From NCBI GenBank assembly GCA_023819375.1, contig JAMWDI010000006.1, positions 1 through 64,000 of the forward strand: a DNA stretch of 64,000 nt, in the 5' to 3' direction. Positions 25,402-33,682 of this stretch are shown piece by piece. Position numbers and translations under genes: made by a program. The DNA is from Candidatus Omnitrophota bacterium. GTDB taxonomy: Bacteria > Ratteibacteria > UBA8468 > B48-G9 > JAFGKM01. The notes under the pieces were generated by a model that worked only from the letters and a program-made list of their open reading frames with translations, had not been told where the DNA came from and did no database searches. Within the stretch, counting starts at the first letter, position 1; the number at the start of each line of letters is the position of its first letter.

Positions 25402-25912
25402 TTTCCTTTTTTACAATTTCAATTATTTCGTCAACAACATCCTCTATTTTTTTCTTTGTTGTGTCTATAGTATAATCTGCTTTTGAGTAATATGGTTTTC
25501 TTCTTTCAAGTAATTCTTTAATTGTTTCAATCACATTTTTTGATTTCATCAATAGTGGTCTATCTTTTTTAGGTAAAGTTCTTTTGTAAATTTCTTCAGG
25601 TGTTGCGGTAAGACAAATTAAAATCCCATTTTTTTTTAAATTCAAATAATTTTTTTCTCTGATTAAAGCCCCTCCACCAGTTGCAATAACACAATTTTTA
25701 TATTCTGATACTTCTTCTATTATTTTTTCCTCAAGATTTCTAAAGTATTCTTCTCCTTTAACCTGAAAAATTCTTGCTATTCTATCTTTTTCTCTTTCTT
25801 CAATCAATTTATCTGTGTCTATAAATTTTCTACCAAGTTTTTTAGCAAGTAATTCTCCAACTTCTGATTTTCCTGTTCCCATAAAGCCAACAAGAACTAT
25901 ATTTTTTTCCAT
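25373..25912 (-). CDS. aroK: Shikimate kinase
   Basis: A 179-residue kinase that phosphorylates shikimate with ATP. It has the Walker A NIVLVGFMGTGKSEVG, the shikimate-binding FIDTDKLIEE with its Asp, CVIATGGGALI (the GGG substrate loop) and the lid region KRTLPKKDRPLL with the catalytic Arg. It begins 5 bp after aroC and overlaps aroB by 29 bp. No unusual domain or extension is present. Confidence 0.96.
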   Translation of the reverse strand: MEKNIVLVGFMGTGKSEVGELLAKKLGRKFIDTDKLIEEREKDRIARIFQVKGEEYFRNLEEKIIEEVSEYKNCVIATGGGALIREKNYLNLKKNGILICLTATPEEIYKRTLPKKDRPLLMKSKNVIETIKELLERRKPYYSKADYTIDTTKKKIEDVVDEIIEIVKKENGENPSKSW

Positions 25913-25917
25913 TTTGT

Positions 25918-27066
25918 TTAAATCCAGAATTTTTTGATTCTTTGAATATAATTTTTGTAATTGTTTTTTAAATCTTCAAGACAATCACCTCCAAACTTTT
26001 CAATATATTCCGAGGCAAGAATAAATGCAAGTAAATTTTCACCAATTATAGAAGCAGGTATTACGGCACATATATCACTTCTCTCATACTCATACTTTTT
26101 TTCTTCTAAATTTCTTATATCAATAGAAGAAAGTCCTCTTTTTAATGTTGGAATAGGTTTCATGAAGCATTTAATCCAGATATCATTTCCATTTGTCATT
26201 CCTCCTTCAATTCCACCGCTATTATTTGTTTTCCATTGGATTTTGTTTTTATAAAATATTTCATCATGAAATTGAGAACCAGAAAGGTTTACTCCTTCAA
26301 AACCTAGACCTATTTCAACTCCTTTAACCCCTGGTATACTTATTAAAATATAAGCAATTTTTGCATCAAGCCGTTTTTCCCAGTGGACATAACTTCCAAG
26401 ACCAGGGCAGACACCTTCAACAATAATTTCAAAAATACCACCTATTGTGTCTCCATTTTTACTAACTCTATCAATTTCTTCCATCATTTCTTTCTCTTTT
26501 TTAAGACACCTTGTTAAAGAGGTTTCAATTTTTTCATAATTTTCTTTTATATCATTAATATTTCCTTCATCTTCAACACTTCCTATTCTTTTTACTCTAC
26601 TGTAAATTTTAACACCAAATTCATTCAAGAGTTTTTTACATATTGCTCCAATCGCTACCCTTATCGCTGTCTCTCTTGCACTTGCTCTTTCTATTACATT
26701 TCTTAAATCTTCAAAATTATACTTTAAAAAACCACTTAGGTCAGCATGACCCGGTCTTGGTATATATCTTTCTTTGCCTTCTTTAACCTTTTCTATGTTC
26801 ATAAAATCTTTCCAGTTTTCCCAATCTTTATTTTCTATTAAAATTGTTATTGGAGCACCTGTTGTTTTTCCATTTCTTACACCACTTAAAATTTCAGCCC
26901 TATCTTTTTCCATCTTCATTCTCTCACTTCTACCATATCCTTTCTGTCTTCTCTCCAATTCTTTATTTATATCTTCTTCAGTAAGAGGCATGTTTGAAAC
27001 CATGCCTTCTAAGATACCTATCAAACATTTACCATGGGATTCACCTGCAGTTAAAAATTTCAACAT
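25918..27066 (-). CDS. aroC: Chorismate synthase
   Basis: A 382-residue FMN-dependent lyase making chorismate from EPSP. The diagnostic N-terminus is FLTAGESHGKCLIGILEGM. It is followed by RRQKGYGRSERMKMEKD, VRNGKTTGAPI, PRPGHADLSGFLKY, ERASARETA and the late NSGGIEGGMTNGNDI. All conserved His and Arg segments are present. AAGGAAAGG lies directly before the ATG, within the end of the transglutaminase gene, which it overlaps by 7 bp. It is the first aromatic gene of the operon. Confidence 0.97.
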   Translation of the reverse strand: MLKFLTAGESHGKCLIGILEGMVSNMPLTEEDINKELERRQKGYGRSERMKMEKDRAEILSGVRNGKTTGAPITILIENKDWENWKDFMNIEKVKEGKERYIPRPGHADLSGFLKYNFEDLRNVIERASARETAIRVAIGAICKKLLNEFGVKIYSRVKRIGSVEDEGNINDIKENYEKIETSLTRCLKKEKEMMEEIDRVSKNGDTIGGIFEIIVEGVCPGLGSYVHWEKRLDAKIAYILISIPGVKGVEIGLGFEGVNLSGSQFHDEIFYKNKIQWKTNNSGGIEGGMTNGNDIWIKCFMKPIPTLKRGLSSIDIRNLEEKKYEYERSDICAVIPASIIGENLLAFILASEYIEKFGGDCLEDLKNNYKNYIQRIKKFWI

Positions 27067-28169
27067 TTCCTTTCCTTTTTAAAATAATTAAATTTTTGGT
27101 CTTTTTTAAAATAGTTCAATATTAAATTTAATTTTTCACTTTTTAGTACAGGAATAATTTTTTCTGTTTTTGTTTCAGGATCATATTCTACAATCTGAAG
27201 TTTTTTTATTTGTTTTGAATTTAAAGCAAGATAAAATTCAAATGTATTTAATAAATATTCTTTTATAATGAAACTCCCCAATATATTAAAAGTTAAATCC
27301 ATCCATATCCATTGATTGAGATGTTCGGAAAATATTTCTGTTGTAGCATGTCCTTCTGCAATTTTTATATAATAATTTTTTCCTTTAAAAGGAGTTGGAT
27401 AATCCATTCCAATAATTCTTGCAGGAATATTGAAACTATTGCAGGCATATACAAAAATATTTGCAATATTACTGCACCAAACCTTGTCTTTACCTGAAAT
27501 TGCTCTTTCATATTGTTGAAAGGGAGAAACATTTTCCATAATATCAGAAGGTATTCCACGATGTTTGTGAAGAGAATTTATCAATTCTTTTGCAATAACC
27601 TTTGCTTTTTCATAATCTAAAGATATATTTTTAATCTTTTCTCCCCATCTTTCAAAAGCATATTTTTTTTCTTTAGATGTAGGTTTTTTTACAATCCAAT
27701 CTTCTATACACGTTGTAAAAATGTTGATGTCACTATTTTGAATGATTAACCAACCACAAGATGTCAAGTTTCTTTTTTTGTAAAATTCTTCAGGATAAAA
27801 GTTAACATTTATTTTATATTCTTTTGATTCTTTGCCAGTTTTAGAAATACTTTTAATAATTAAAGAACTTTTTTGAGGATCCGAGATATTCTCGTCAAAA
27901 AAGATTGTAATTTTTCCATTTTTACTTTTATTCCATTGTTTTTTAAAAAAAGAGAAATCCTTAAATCTTTCATCTGTAAATTCAGATGTAGAAAAATTTA
28001 TAGTATAAAGAAAATGAGAAAAATTATTCATATGTGAACCAAAAAAAAGAGTAATCCCAATGCCATTTTTTACTCCTGAGATTGACTTTAAGAAAATTTC
28101 TTCTTTGCTTGGATATATTCTCCAGTAATTTTGTTGTGGGTCTAAGGTTTCACTTATAATTTTTTCCAT
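27060..28169 (-). CDS. Transglutaminase-like domain protein at the head of the aro operon
   Basis: A 369-residue protein without a visible signal peptide. The C-terminal half is a transglutaminase/protease-like core: Cys in KVWCSNIANIFVYACNSF followed by IPARIIGMDYP, His in AEGHATTEIF and Asp in QWIWMDLTFN form the Cys-His-Asp triad. The N-terminal 150 residues look like a beta-rich domain of unknown type. Bacterial members are mostly peptidases or amidases. Its overlap with aroC by 7 bp suggests co-transcription, but no link with aromatic synthesis is known; it may simply supply the promoter-proximal position. AGGAG lies 11 bases before the ATG. Confidence 0.72.
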   Translation of the reverse strand: MEKIISETLDPQQNYWRIYPSKEEIFLKSISGVKNGIGITLFFGSHMNNFSHFLYTINFSTSEFTDERFKDFSFFKKQWNKSKNGKITIFFDENISDPQKSSLIIKSISKTGKESKEYKINVNFYPEEFYKKRNLTSCGWLIIQNSDINIFTTCIEDWIVKKPTSKEKKYAFERWGEKIKNISLDYEKAKVIAKELINSLHKHRGIPSDIMENVSPFQQYERAISGKDKVWCSNIANIFVYACNSFNIPARIIGMDYPTPFKGKNYYIKIAEGHATTEIFSEHLNQWIWMDLTFNILGSFIIKEYLLNTFEFYLALNSKQIKKLQIVEYDPETKTEKIIPVLKSEKLNLILNYFKKDQKFNYFKKERKC

Positions 28170-28197
28170 TTTTATTTATTCTCCTGTTATCTGTTAT

Positions 28198-28226
28198 ATT
28201 ATAACTTAACATGCTTATTTTAAAAA
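28198..28226 (-). promoter_or_regulatory. Candidate promoter for the transglutaminase-aro operon, with palindromic -10
   Basis: TATAAT on the minus strand (28203-28198) lies inside a perfect inverted repeat GTTATA-T-TATAAC at 28193-28205. The -35 position (28226-28221, TTTTTA) is poor and abuts the 3' end of the tRNA gene. A palindrome over the -10 box could be an operator or a chance feature of AT-rich DNA. Confidence 0.4.
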
Positions 28227-28297
28227 GCCCGCGGTCGGATTTGAACCGACGACCTACCCATTACGAATGGGTTGTTCTACCACTGAACTACGCGGGC
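28227..28297 (-). tRNA. tRNA-Thr (CGU anticodon)
   Basis: A complete cloverleaf of 71 nt. The acceptor stem is GCCCGCG/CGCGGGC (7 bp), the D arm GTTC-AGTGGTA-GAAC, the anticodon arm ACCCA-TTCGTAA-TGGGT with anticodon CGT, and the T arm GTCGG-TTCAAAT-CCGAC. CGU reads the threonine codon ACG. CCA is not encoded; a T-run follows the acceptor stem. It stands alone between the aro operon and the long housekeeping operon, with its own promoter-like boxes. Confidence 0.97.
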
Positions 28298-28304
28298 TTA
28301 AATT

Positions 28305-28333
28305 ATTTTAACACTTTTTCTTTCTTTTGTCTT
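28305..28333 (-). promoter_or_regulatory. Candidate promoter of tRNA-Thr
   Basis: Minus-strand AAGACA (28333-28328), 17-bp spacer, TAAAAT (28310-28305), ending 7 bp before the tRNA. The spacing is ideal for a tRNA promoter; the -35 box is only a fair match. The rest of 28298-28493, between the tRNA and the 3' end of the nucleotidyltransferase gene, is AT-rich and shows no other feature. Confidence 0.45.
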
Positions 28334-28493
28334 AATGCTGAATTTTTGAGAGATACGTAAGTTTTTAAAATGCATAAAAACTGATAGAAAAAAGAAATAG
28401 ATTTGAAAAATATCAAATTACTCCATAATTTAGTTGATAAACTAAAAAATCTTCTATTTTGTGCTATACTTTCTTGTTTTTTAATCTATAAAT

Positions 28494-28844
28494 TTAAATT
28501 TCAATATAATCTTCTTTTATAAAATTTTTATACTGATTTTCATATTCTTCATTTGTAACAAGATGGATTTGAAATGGGCTTCCAAATGGTTTTAATTTTA
28601 ATTTAATAAATCTTCTATCTTCCCAGTTTTTGGGTAAATTGTCTGAAATCACCAAGATATCTATATCACTTAAAAATGGATGGTATAAATTTTTAATAAC
28701 TGAACCAAAAATCAGTACTTTTACATTCTTTAATAATTTTTCTGCTTTTTTTTTAATTTCAGCAGTAAATTTAATGTAATCTTTAAAATACTTTTCTCTT
28801 TCTTGGGAAATCTCTTTAAGAATTGAAATATGTGTTTTATTCAT
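28494..28844 (-). CDS. Minimal nucleotidyltransferase (MNT) domain protein
   Basis: A 116-residue protein of the polymerase-beta-like nucleotidyltransferase superfamily. LIFGSVIKN gives the GS signature, and LSDIDILVI gives the paired metal-binding Asp residues (DxD). MNT proteins paired with HEPN proteins are antitoxins that can AMPylate the partner, or form HI0073/HI0074-like complexes of unknown role. The HEPN gene lies 3 bp upstream on the same strand, the usual arrangement. A third catalytic Asp is not obvious in the short C-terminal part (FQIHLVTNEEYE), so activity is uncertain. It is the last gene of the housekeeping run. Confidence 0.8.
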   Translation of the reverse strand: MNKTHISILKEISQEREKYFKDYIKFTAEIKKKAEKLLKNVKVLIFGSVIKNLYHPFLSDIDILVISDNLPKNWEDRRFIKLKLKPFGSPFQIHLVTNEEYENQYKNFIKEDYIEI

Positions 28845-28847
28845 TTT

Positions 28848-29240
28848 CTATAAACTTTCTCCTATTAATTTTTTAATTAAATTTAAAAATTCCTCACAAT
28901 TTTTTATTATACTTTTAATCAAATTTTCACTAAATTTTTTATCAAAATATCTTGATGTAAAATAAGCGTCTTCTAAATCACTAAAAAATATTTCATTTTC
29001 CTTATAGAATTTTAAAAATTCTTCACAGTCATAAACATCTGCCAATTCTTTTATAAGTTCATAAAAATAATGTGTTTTAGGCCAGTCACCCACTTTTAAA
29101 CCTATCAAGTATTTTATAAAAAGTTGTATTGCTTGTTCAAAGTCAAAAGCAGCAAGATTAAATCTTTTCTTTTCTAAATCTTCAAAACCCCTTTCCCAAA
29201 ATTCTCTTGCTCTTTCTTTTAAAAAACTGAATGTCTTCAT
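28848..29240 (-). CDS. HEPN domain protein paired with MNT
   Basis: A 130-residue all-alpha protein of the PF05168-type HEPN family: AFDFEQAIQLFIKYLIGLKVG in the first helical hairpin, a central KTHYFYELIKELA, and AYFTSRYFDKKF near residue 95. The Rx4-6H RNase motif of toxic HEPN proteins is not present: the SRYFDKKF segment has no His at the expected place. It is therefore closer to HI0074-like HEPN proteins than to an active toxin. It starts 14 bp after glmM and is followed after 3 bp by the MNT gene. Confidence 0.78.
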   Translation of the reverse strand: MKTFSFLKERAREFWERGFEDLEKKRFNLAAFDFEQAIQLFIKYLIGLKVGDWPKTHYFYELIKELADVYDCEEFLKFYKENEIFFSDLEDAYFTSRYFDKKFSENLIKSIIKNCEEFLNLIKKLIGESL

Positions 29241-29254
29241 TATTTAATTATAAC

Positions 29255-30598
29255 TCATACCTTTTCAAAAATAAAAGAATTAAATTCTTCAAAATATTCA
29301 TTTAGAATTTTTTCATTTGTACTTTCTACAACTAATCTCAAAACAGGTTCTGTACCTGAAGGTCTAATATGAATCCAACCATTTTTTCTTATAATTTTCA
29401 TTCCATCTGTAAAGTCTATTTTTTCTTTTTTGTATTTTAACTTTAATTTTTTCATTATAATGTTTATTTTTTTAGAATCAATCTCAAACTTTTCTTTTTT
29501 TGTATAATAAATAGGAAAATCAGATAGGATTTCTGATATTTTTTTCTCTTTTTTTGCCATATATTCTAAAATTAAAGCCATTCCGACAAAACTGTCTCTT
29601 CCATAATGAACTGGAGCATAAATTACACCTCCATTTCCTTCTCCACCAATTAAACTATTTACTTTTCGCATTTTTTCAACTACATTTACTTCACCAATTT
29701 TCGTTTTATAAACTTTGACGCCATGTTTATTTGCAATATAGTCAATAATCATTGAAGTAGAAACATTTACCACAACAGGTGTTTTTATTTTTTCAAGAAT
29801 ATTGTCTAAACATATTGCAAGGACTAATTCCTCACCAATGATATTCCCTTTTTCATCAACTATTGCCAATCTATCTCCATCAGGATCTTGAGCAAATCCA
29901 ATATCTACATTTTTTTCTTTAATATATTGTGAAAGTTGTTTCAGAGTTTCTTTTTTAGGTTCAGGATCGTGAGAAAAAAAACCATAAGGTTTTTCGTTTA
30001 AAATTTCAACTTTGCAGTTAAATTTTTCAAGAAATCTTTTGGTATATAAAGCACCGACACCTTGACATACATCAACAGCAATTTTGAAATTGCTTTTCTT
30101 TATATTTTCATTATCAACATTTTTATAAATTTCTTCAAAATATTTTTCAACAATATTCTCTTCAATTAAAATATCTCCTGTTCTTTTTGAAAAAAGAAAA
30201 TTGCCTTTATTGTAAATTTCAATCAATTGCTGGCCTTCTTTTTCATTTAAGAAAGTTCCTCTTTTTGAAAGAAACTTAATCCCGTTGTATTGAAAAGGAT
30301 TATGGCTTGCTGTAATTACAATTCCTCCACTTTTTTTATTTTTTTCAACTACATATTCAACAAGTGGAGTTGGAGCAATATCAAGGTCAACAACATTTTT
30401 TCCACAGGCAAGAAGAGATGCTATTACAGTTAATTTTAAAACATTTCCAGAAATTCTTGTGTCTCTACCAACATATATCTTTTTTTCTTTTATGAAATTT
30501 CCATAAGCAAAAGCAAATTTTTGAACCAAATCGGGTCTTAAAACTTCAGGATAAATCCCTCTGATTCCAGCAACACTAATTTTGAGTTCTTTAACCAT
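29255..30598 (-). CDS. glmM: Phosphoglucosamine mutase/phosphomannomutase family enzyme
   Basis: A 447-residue alpha-D-phosphohexomutase. IVITASHNPFQYNGIKF carries the phosphorylated Ser near residue 98, QDPDGDRLAIVD binds the metal, GGEGNGGVIYAPV binds the sugar, and HIRPSGTEPVLRLV is the phosphate loop. The length and the GGEGNGG loop fit the archaeal/anaerobe-type GlmM that makes glucosamine-1-phosphate for UDP-GlcNAc and cell wall; phosphomannomutase activity is the main alternative, since the family is not cleanly separable by eye. It begins 4 bp after truB in a tightly packed operon. A second source of sugar phosphates matters here because of the glycan genes at 43-64 kb. Confidence 0.82.
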   Translation of the reverse strand: MVKELKISVAGIRGIYPEVLRPDLVQKFAFAYGNFIKEKKIYVGRDTRISGNVLKLTVIASLLACGKNVVDLDIAPTPLVEYVVEKNKKSGGIVITASHNPFQYNGIKFLSKRGTFLNEKEGQQLIEIYNKGNFLFSKRTGDILIEENIVEKYFEEIYKNVDNENIKKSNFKIAVDVCQGVGALYTKRFLEKFNCKVEILNEKPYGFFSHDPEPKKETLKQLSQYIKEKNVDIGFAQDPDGDRLAIVDEKGNIIGEELVLAICLDNILEKIKTPVVVNVSTSMIIDYIANKHGVKVYKTKIGEVNVVEKMRKVNSLIGGEGNGGVIYAPVHYGRDSFVGMALILEYMAKKEKKISEILSDFPIYYTKKEKFEIDSKKINIIMKKLKLKYKKEKIDFTDGMKIIRKNGWIHIRPSGTEPVLRLVVESTNEKILNEYFEEFNSFIFEKV

Positions 30599-30602
30599 TT
30601 TG

Positions 30603-31304
30603 TTAAAAATTCTGAATAATTTTAACTAGTTCACTTGGATAAATCAAGTATTTTTCAATACCATCTTTTTTTAAATCTTCAATTTTAACACTTTCTTCAA
30701 TTCTAAAAGGTCCAACTTTTGTTCTGATTAAACTATTTTGTGTTCCTCCACATCCAAGTTTTTCTCCTATGTCTCTACATAAAGCCCTAATGTAAGTACC
30801 TTTTGAGCATAATACTTTAAATTTTACATATGGTAAATCTATGCTTAAAACTTCTATTTTTTTAATTAAAACTTTTCTTGGAGTTGGAGTAATTATAATA
30901 CCCTTTCTGAAATATTTATACAATGGTTTTCCTTTATATTTTATAGCAGAAACAGATGGTGGAATTTGTTCATATTCCCCTTCAAAACTTTTTATTACTC
31001 TTGTTATATCCTCTTCTTTTAAATTTTCAACCGGTCTTTGTTCTATAATATTTCCTTCTATGTCATCAGTGTCTGTTTTTACTCCTAACAATATTTCTCC
31101 AATATACTCTTTATGAAAATTAATTAATTTTGAAGATATCTTTGTCATATTGCCTATAAGTATAATTAAAACTCCTTCCCCAATAGGATCAAGCGTTCCA
31201 CCATGTCCAATTTTTTCTTTTAAATTAAATTCTTTTTTCAAAATTCTTATTACATCATAGGAAGTTATACCTTTAGGTTTATAAATATTTAGAATCCCGT
31301 TCAT
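30603..31304 (-). CDS. truB: tRNA pseudouridine(55) synthase
   Basis: A 233-residue enzyme converting U55 of the tRNA T-loop to pseudouridine. GILNIYKPKGITSYDVIR, the catalytic Asp in GHGGTLDPIGEGVLIILIG, YIGEILLGVKTDTDD and GTYIRALCRDIG are characteristic. It is on the short side, with a reduced C-terminal domain. It overlaps nrnA by 4 bp (ATGA). Standing beside nrnA is a common bacterial arrangement in the nusA-infB-rbfA region, but here the rest of that cluster is absent. Confidence 0.96.
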   Translation of the reverse strand: MNGILNIYKPKGITSYDVIRILKKEFNLKEKIGHGGTLDPIGEGVLIILIGNMTKISSKLINFHKEYIGEILLGVKTDTDDIEGNIIEQRPVENLKEEDITRVIKSFEGEYEQIPPSVSAIKYKGKPLYKYFRKGIIITPTPRKVLIKKIEVLSIDLPYVKFKVLCSKGTYIRALCRDIGEKLGCGGTQNSLIRTKVGPFRIEESVKIEDLKKDGIEKYLIYPSELVKIIQNF

Positions 31305-32278
31305 TGCAATTCTTTTAAAATTATTTTTTCAACTTCTTTTAAACTTTTATTTTCAAAAAAACAACCTGCTGCCTCTCTATGCCCTCCTCCACCAAACTTT
31401 TTTGCTATATTTTCAACATCTACCTTTCCTTTACTTCTCATACTTACCTTTACTCCATTTGCTCTTTCTTTAAATAAAATGCCAACTTCTACCCCTTTAA
31501 TTGAAATTAAAAAATCTACAAAACCTTCTGTATGTTCTTCTTGAGTTCTGGTTTTTTTTAAAAGTTTATTTGAAATTTCCATTGTACAAAGAGATAGTTT
31601 CTTATAAAATTTAAATGTTTTGAGTGCTTCTTTGAATAAATTGACGGACTTAATAGATTTTTCAAAAAATATTCTCTGTGCAATTTTTTCAGGATTTATC
31701 CCTTTAGTTAGAAGATTTTTTACAATGTCAAAAGTAAAATTACTTAAGTGATGTGTAAAACAGTATGTATCATAAAGAATTGAAGTATAAAGACAGATCG
31801 CTTGTTTTTTGTTAATTTGGCCTAATTTTTTACAGATAAAATAAATCATTTCTCCAGTGGAAGAAAAGATGGGATTTGACCAGTTAATATGCCCGAAGTT
31901 GGAATTTGTTAAATGATGATCTATATTTATAAGAAAGGGAAGATTTAAAATAAAATCTTTTAATTCTCCAACTCTTTCTATGTTACCACAATCAATAATT
32001 ATTCCAACATCAAAGTTTTTTTCTTTTATTTTTTCATTAAAAATTTTTATTTTATCTGAATAGGGTAGAAATTTAAACATTTTTGGTAATTTGTCTTGGT
32101 TAATAATTTCAACATTTTTTCTTAATTTTTTAAGCCCTATAAAAAGCGCAATTTCACTTCCTATCCCATCACCGTCAATATTAATGTGTGACGTGATTAA
32201 AAAAGAATTTTTATTTTTTAAAATATCCACTATTTCATTTACTTTTATTTCATCTTTTTCAGATAACTTTACTGCCAT
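31301..32278 (-). CDS. nrnA: DHH/DHHA1 family phosphoesterase, NrnA-like
   Basis: A 325-residue enzyme that degrades nanoRNA dinucleotides and often pAp. The DHH domain shows ITSHINIDGDGIGSEIAL, GIIIDCGN and LINIDHHLTNSNFG; the C-terminal DHHA1 domain has FGGGGHREAAGCFF. The first motif is NIDGDG in place of the common NPDGDA, a mild variation. It overlaps hflX by 20 bp and truB by 4 bp. Its role in finishing RNA turnover fits the RNA-related neighbours. Confidence 0.9.
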   Translation of the reverse strand: MAVKLSEKDEIKVNEIVDILKNKNSFLITSHINIDGDGIGSEIALFIGLKKLRKNVEIINQDKLPKMFKFLPYSDKIKIFNEKIKEKNFDVGIIIDCGNIERVGELKDFILNLPFLINIDHHLTNSNFGHINWSNPIFSSTGEMIYFICKKLGQINKKQAICLYTSILYDTYCFTHHLSNFTFDIVKNLLTKGINPEKIAQRIFFEKSIKSVNLFKEALKTFKFYKKLSLCTMEISNKLLKKTRTQEEHTEGFVDFLISIKGVEVGILFKERANGVKVSMRSKGKVDVENIAKKFGGGGHREAAGCFFENKSLKEVEKIILKELQ

Positions 32279-33371
32279 ACAAAGACTCCTTTAAAACTTT
32301 TTTCAAATTATCAATACCTTCTTTTGTCTTAGCAGAAACAAAAATAGCGTCAGGATATTGATTTTTCATCATTTCAATTTCCTCTTTTGATATTAAATCT
32401 ATTTTATTAAAAACATCAATTTTTGGTTTTTCTTCAATTTGAAGAATTTTTAAAACTTCAAAAATTGTGTTTTTTTGTTTTTCAAGATTTGGTTTTGAAA
32501 TATCATAAACACACAGAATTAAATCTGAATATTTAACTTCTTCCAATGTTGACTTAAATGCTTCAATAAGATGATGAGGAATATTTTTCATAAGTCCAAC
32601 AGTATCAGTAACAAGACATATTTTCCCATCTCCAAGATAAACTCCTCTTGTGGCAGGATCTAAAGTTGCAAAAAGTTTATCAGCAACATATAAATTTGAA
32701 GAACTTAAGGCATTAAGAAGACTACTTTTACCAACATTAGTATATCCAAGTAAGGAAACAGAAGGAAAGAATTCTTTTGATTTTCTTAAAATTTCTCTAT
32801 GTCTTTCAATGTCTTTTATTTTTTCCTTTAAATTGTGTATTCTTTCTTTTATTCTCCTTTTGTAAACTTCCAATTTCATTTCTCCAGGTCCTCTTGTTCC
32901 AAGTCCGCCACCTAATCTTGAAAGGAAAACTCCATGTCCTGTTAATCTTGGAAGTAAATAAGTCAATTGAGCAAGTTCAACCTGTATTTTACCTTCCTTT
33001 GTTTTTGCATGTTCTCCAAAAATGTACAAAATTAATTCAGACCTGTCTATGACTTTTATATTCAAAATTTCTTCTATATTTCTAACTTGAACAGGTGAAA
33101 GGTCTTTTTCAAATATCAAAAGAGAAATATTGTTTTTCTTTATAAATTCTTTTATCTCAAGTAATTTACCTTTCCCTATATATGTCGCTGGATTTATTTG
33201 CGCAAGATTTATAAAAAATCGTTCTACTATTTTTATTCCAAGTGTTTTTGCTAATCCTGTAAGTTCTTCATTTTCTTCTTCTAATTCATAAGTCGGTTTG
33301 TCTTTTATTAATATCAGGACTCCCCTTTTGCCTGAAAATCTTTCTGGTATATTTTCTATAAGTTTTTTCAC
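32259..33371 (-). CDS. hflX: Ribosome-associated GTPase HflX
   Basis: A 370-residue P-loop GTPase that splits stalled ribosomes under stress. The N-terminal domain has INPATYIGKGKLLEIKEF and the glycine-rich RLGGGLGTRGPGEMKLE. The GTPase domain shows G1 GYTNVGKSSLLNAL, switch I ATLDPATRGV, G3 VTDTVGLMKNIP, G4 NKID and G5 VSAKT. It overlaps rplU by 4 bp and nrnA by 20 bp. The C-terminal extension of some HflX proteins is missing, as in many short orthologues. Confidence 0.95.
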   Translation of the reverse strand: MKKLIENIPERFSGKRGVLILIKDKPTYELEEENEELTGLAKTLGIKIVERFFINLAQINPATYIGKGKLLEIKEFIKKNNISLLIFEKDLSPVQVRNIEEILNIKVIDRSELILYIFGEHAKTKEGKIQVELAQLTYLLPRLTGHGVFLSRLGGGLGTRGPGEMKLEVYKRRIKERIHNLKEKIKDIERHREILRKSKEFFPSVSLLGYTNVGKSSLLNALSSSNLYVADKLFATLDPATRGVYLGDGKICLVTDTVGLMKNIPHHLIEAFKSTLEEVKYSDLILCVYDISKPNLEKQKNTIFEVLKILQIEEKPKIDVFNKIDLISKEEIEMMKNQYPDAIFVSAKTKEGIDNLKKVLKESLYGSKVI

Positions 33372-33682
33372 TTTTTAATTATACTTTTTACTTTTAATAT
33401 ACTTAACCTATCTCTATGCCCTATTCCTCTTCTATATCCTGTTTTTGCTGTTTTTCTGAAAACATAAAGTTTTTTACCTTTTTTTTCCTCAACGATTTCA
33501 CAAATAACTTTTACTTTTTTAAGTTCGTTTTTGTCTGTAATTATTTTATTATCCTCAATTACACATACAGGTGTAAATTCAATTTCTTCACCAATTTTTT
33601 TATTTTTTATTCTAAAAGTAGAAAATTTCAAACCCTCCTTTACTTTAATTTGTTTACCCCCAATTTCAATAAATGCATACAT
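33368..33682 (-). CDS. rplU: 50S ribosomal protein bL21
   Basis: A 104-residue large-subunit protein with MYAFIEIGGKQIKVKEG at the N-terminus and KTAKTGYRRGIGHRD near the C-terminus, both diagnostic. It normally sits with rpmA (bL27) and obgE; here it lies between valS, whose stop is directly adjacent, and hflX, which overlaps by 4 bp. No 5' leader is available for the usual rplU-type autoregulatory element, so expression is tied to the operon. Confidence 0.95.
   Translation of the reverse strand: MYAFIEIGGKQIKVKEGLKFSTFRIKNKKIGEEIEFTPVCVIEDNKIITDKNELKKVKVICEIVEEKKGKKLYVFRKTAKTGYRRGIGHRDRLSILKVKSIIKK

Noticed and set aside
28298-28493. A second tRNA or small RNA next to tRNA-Thr
   Set aside because: No cloverleaf or stable stem could be drawn in this AT-rich stretch.
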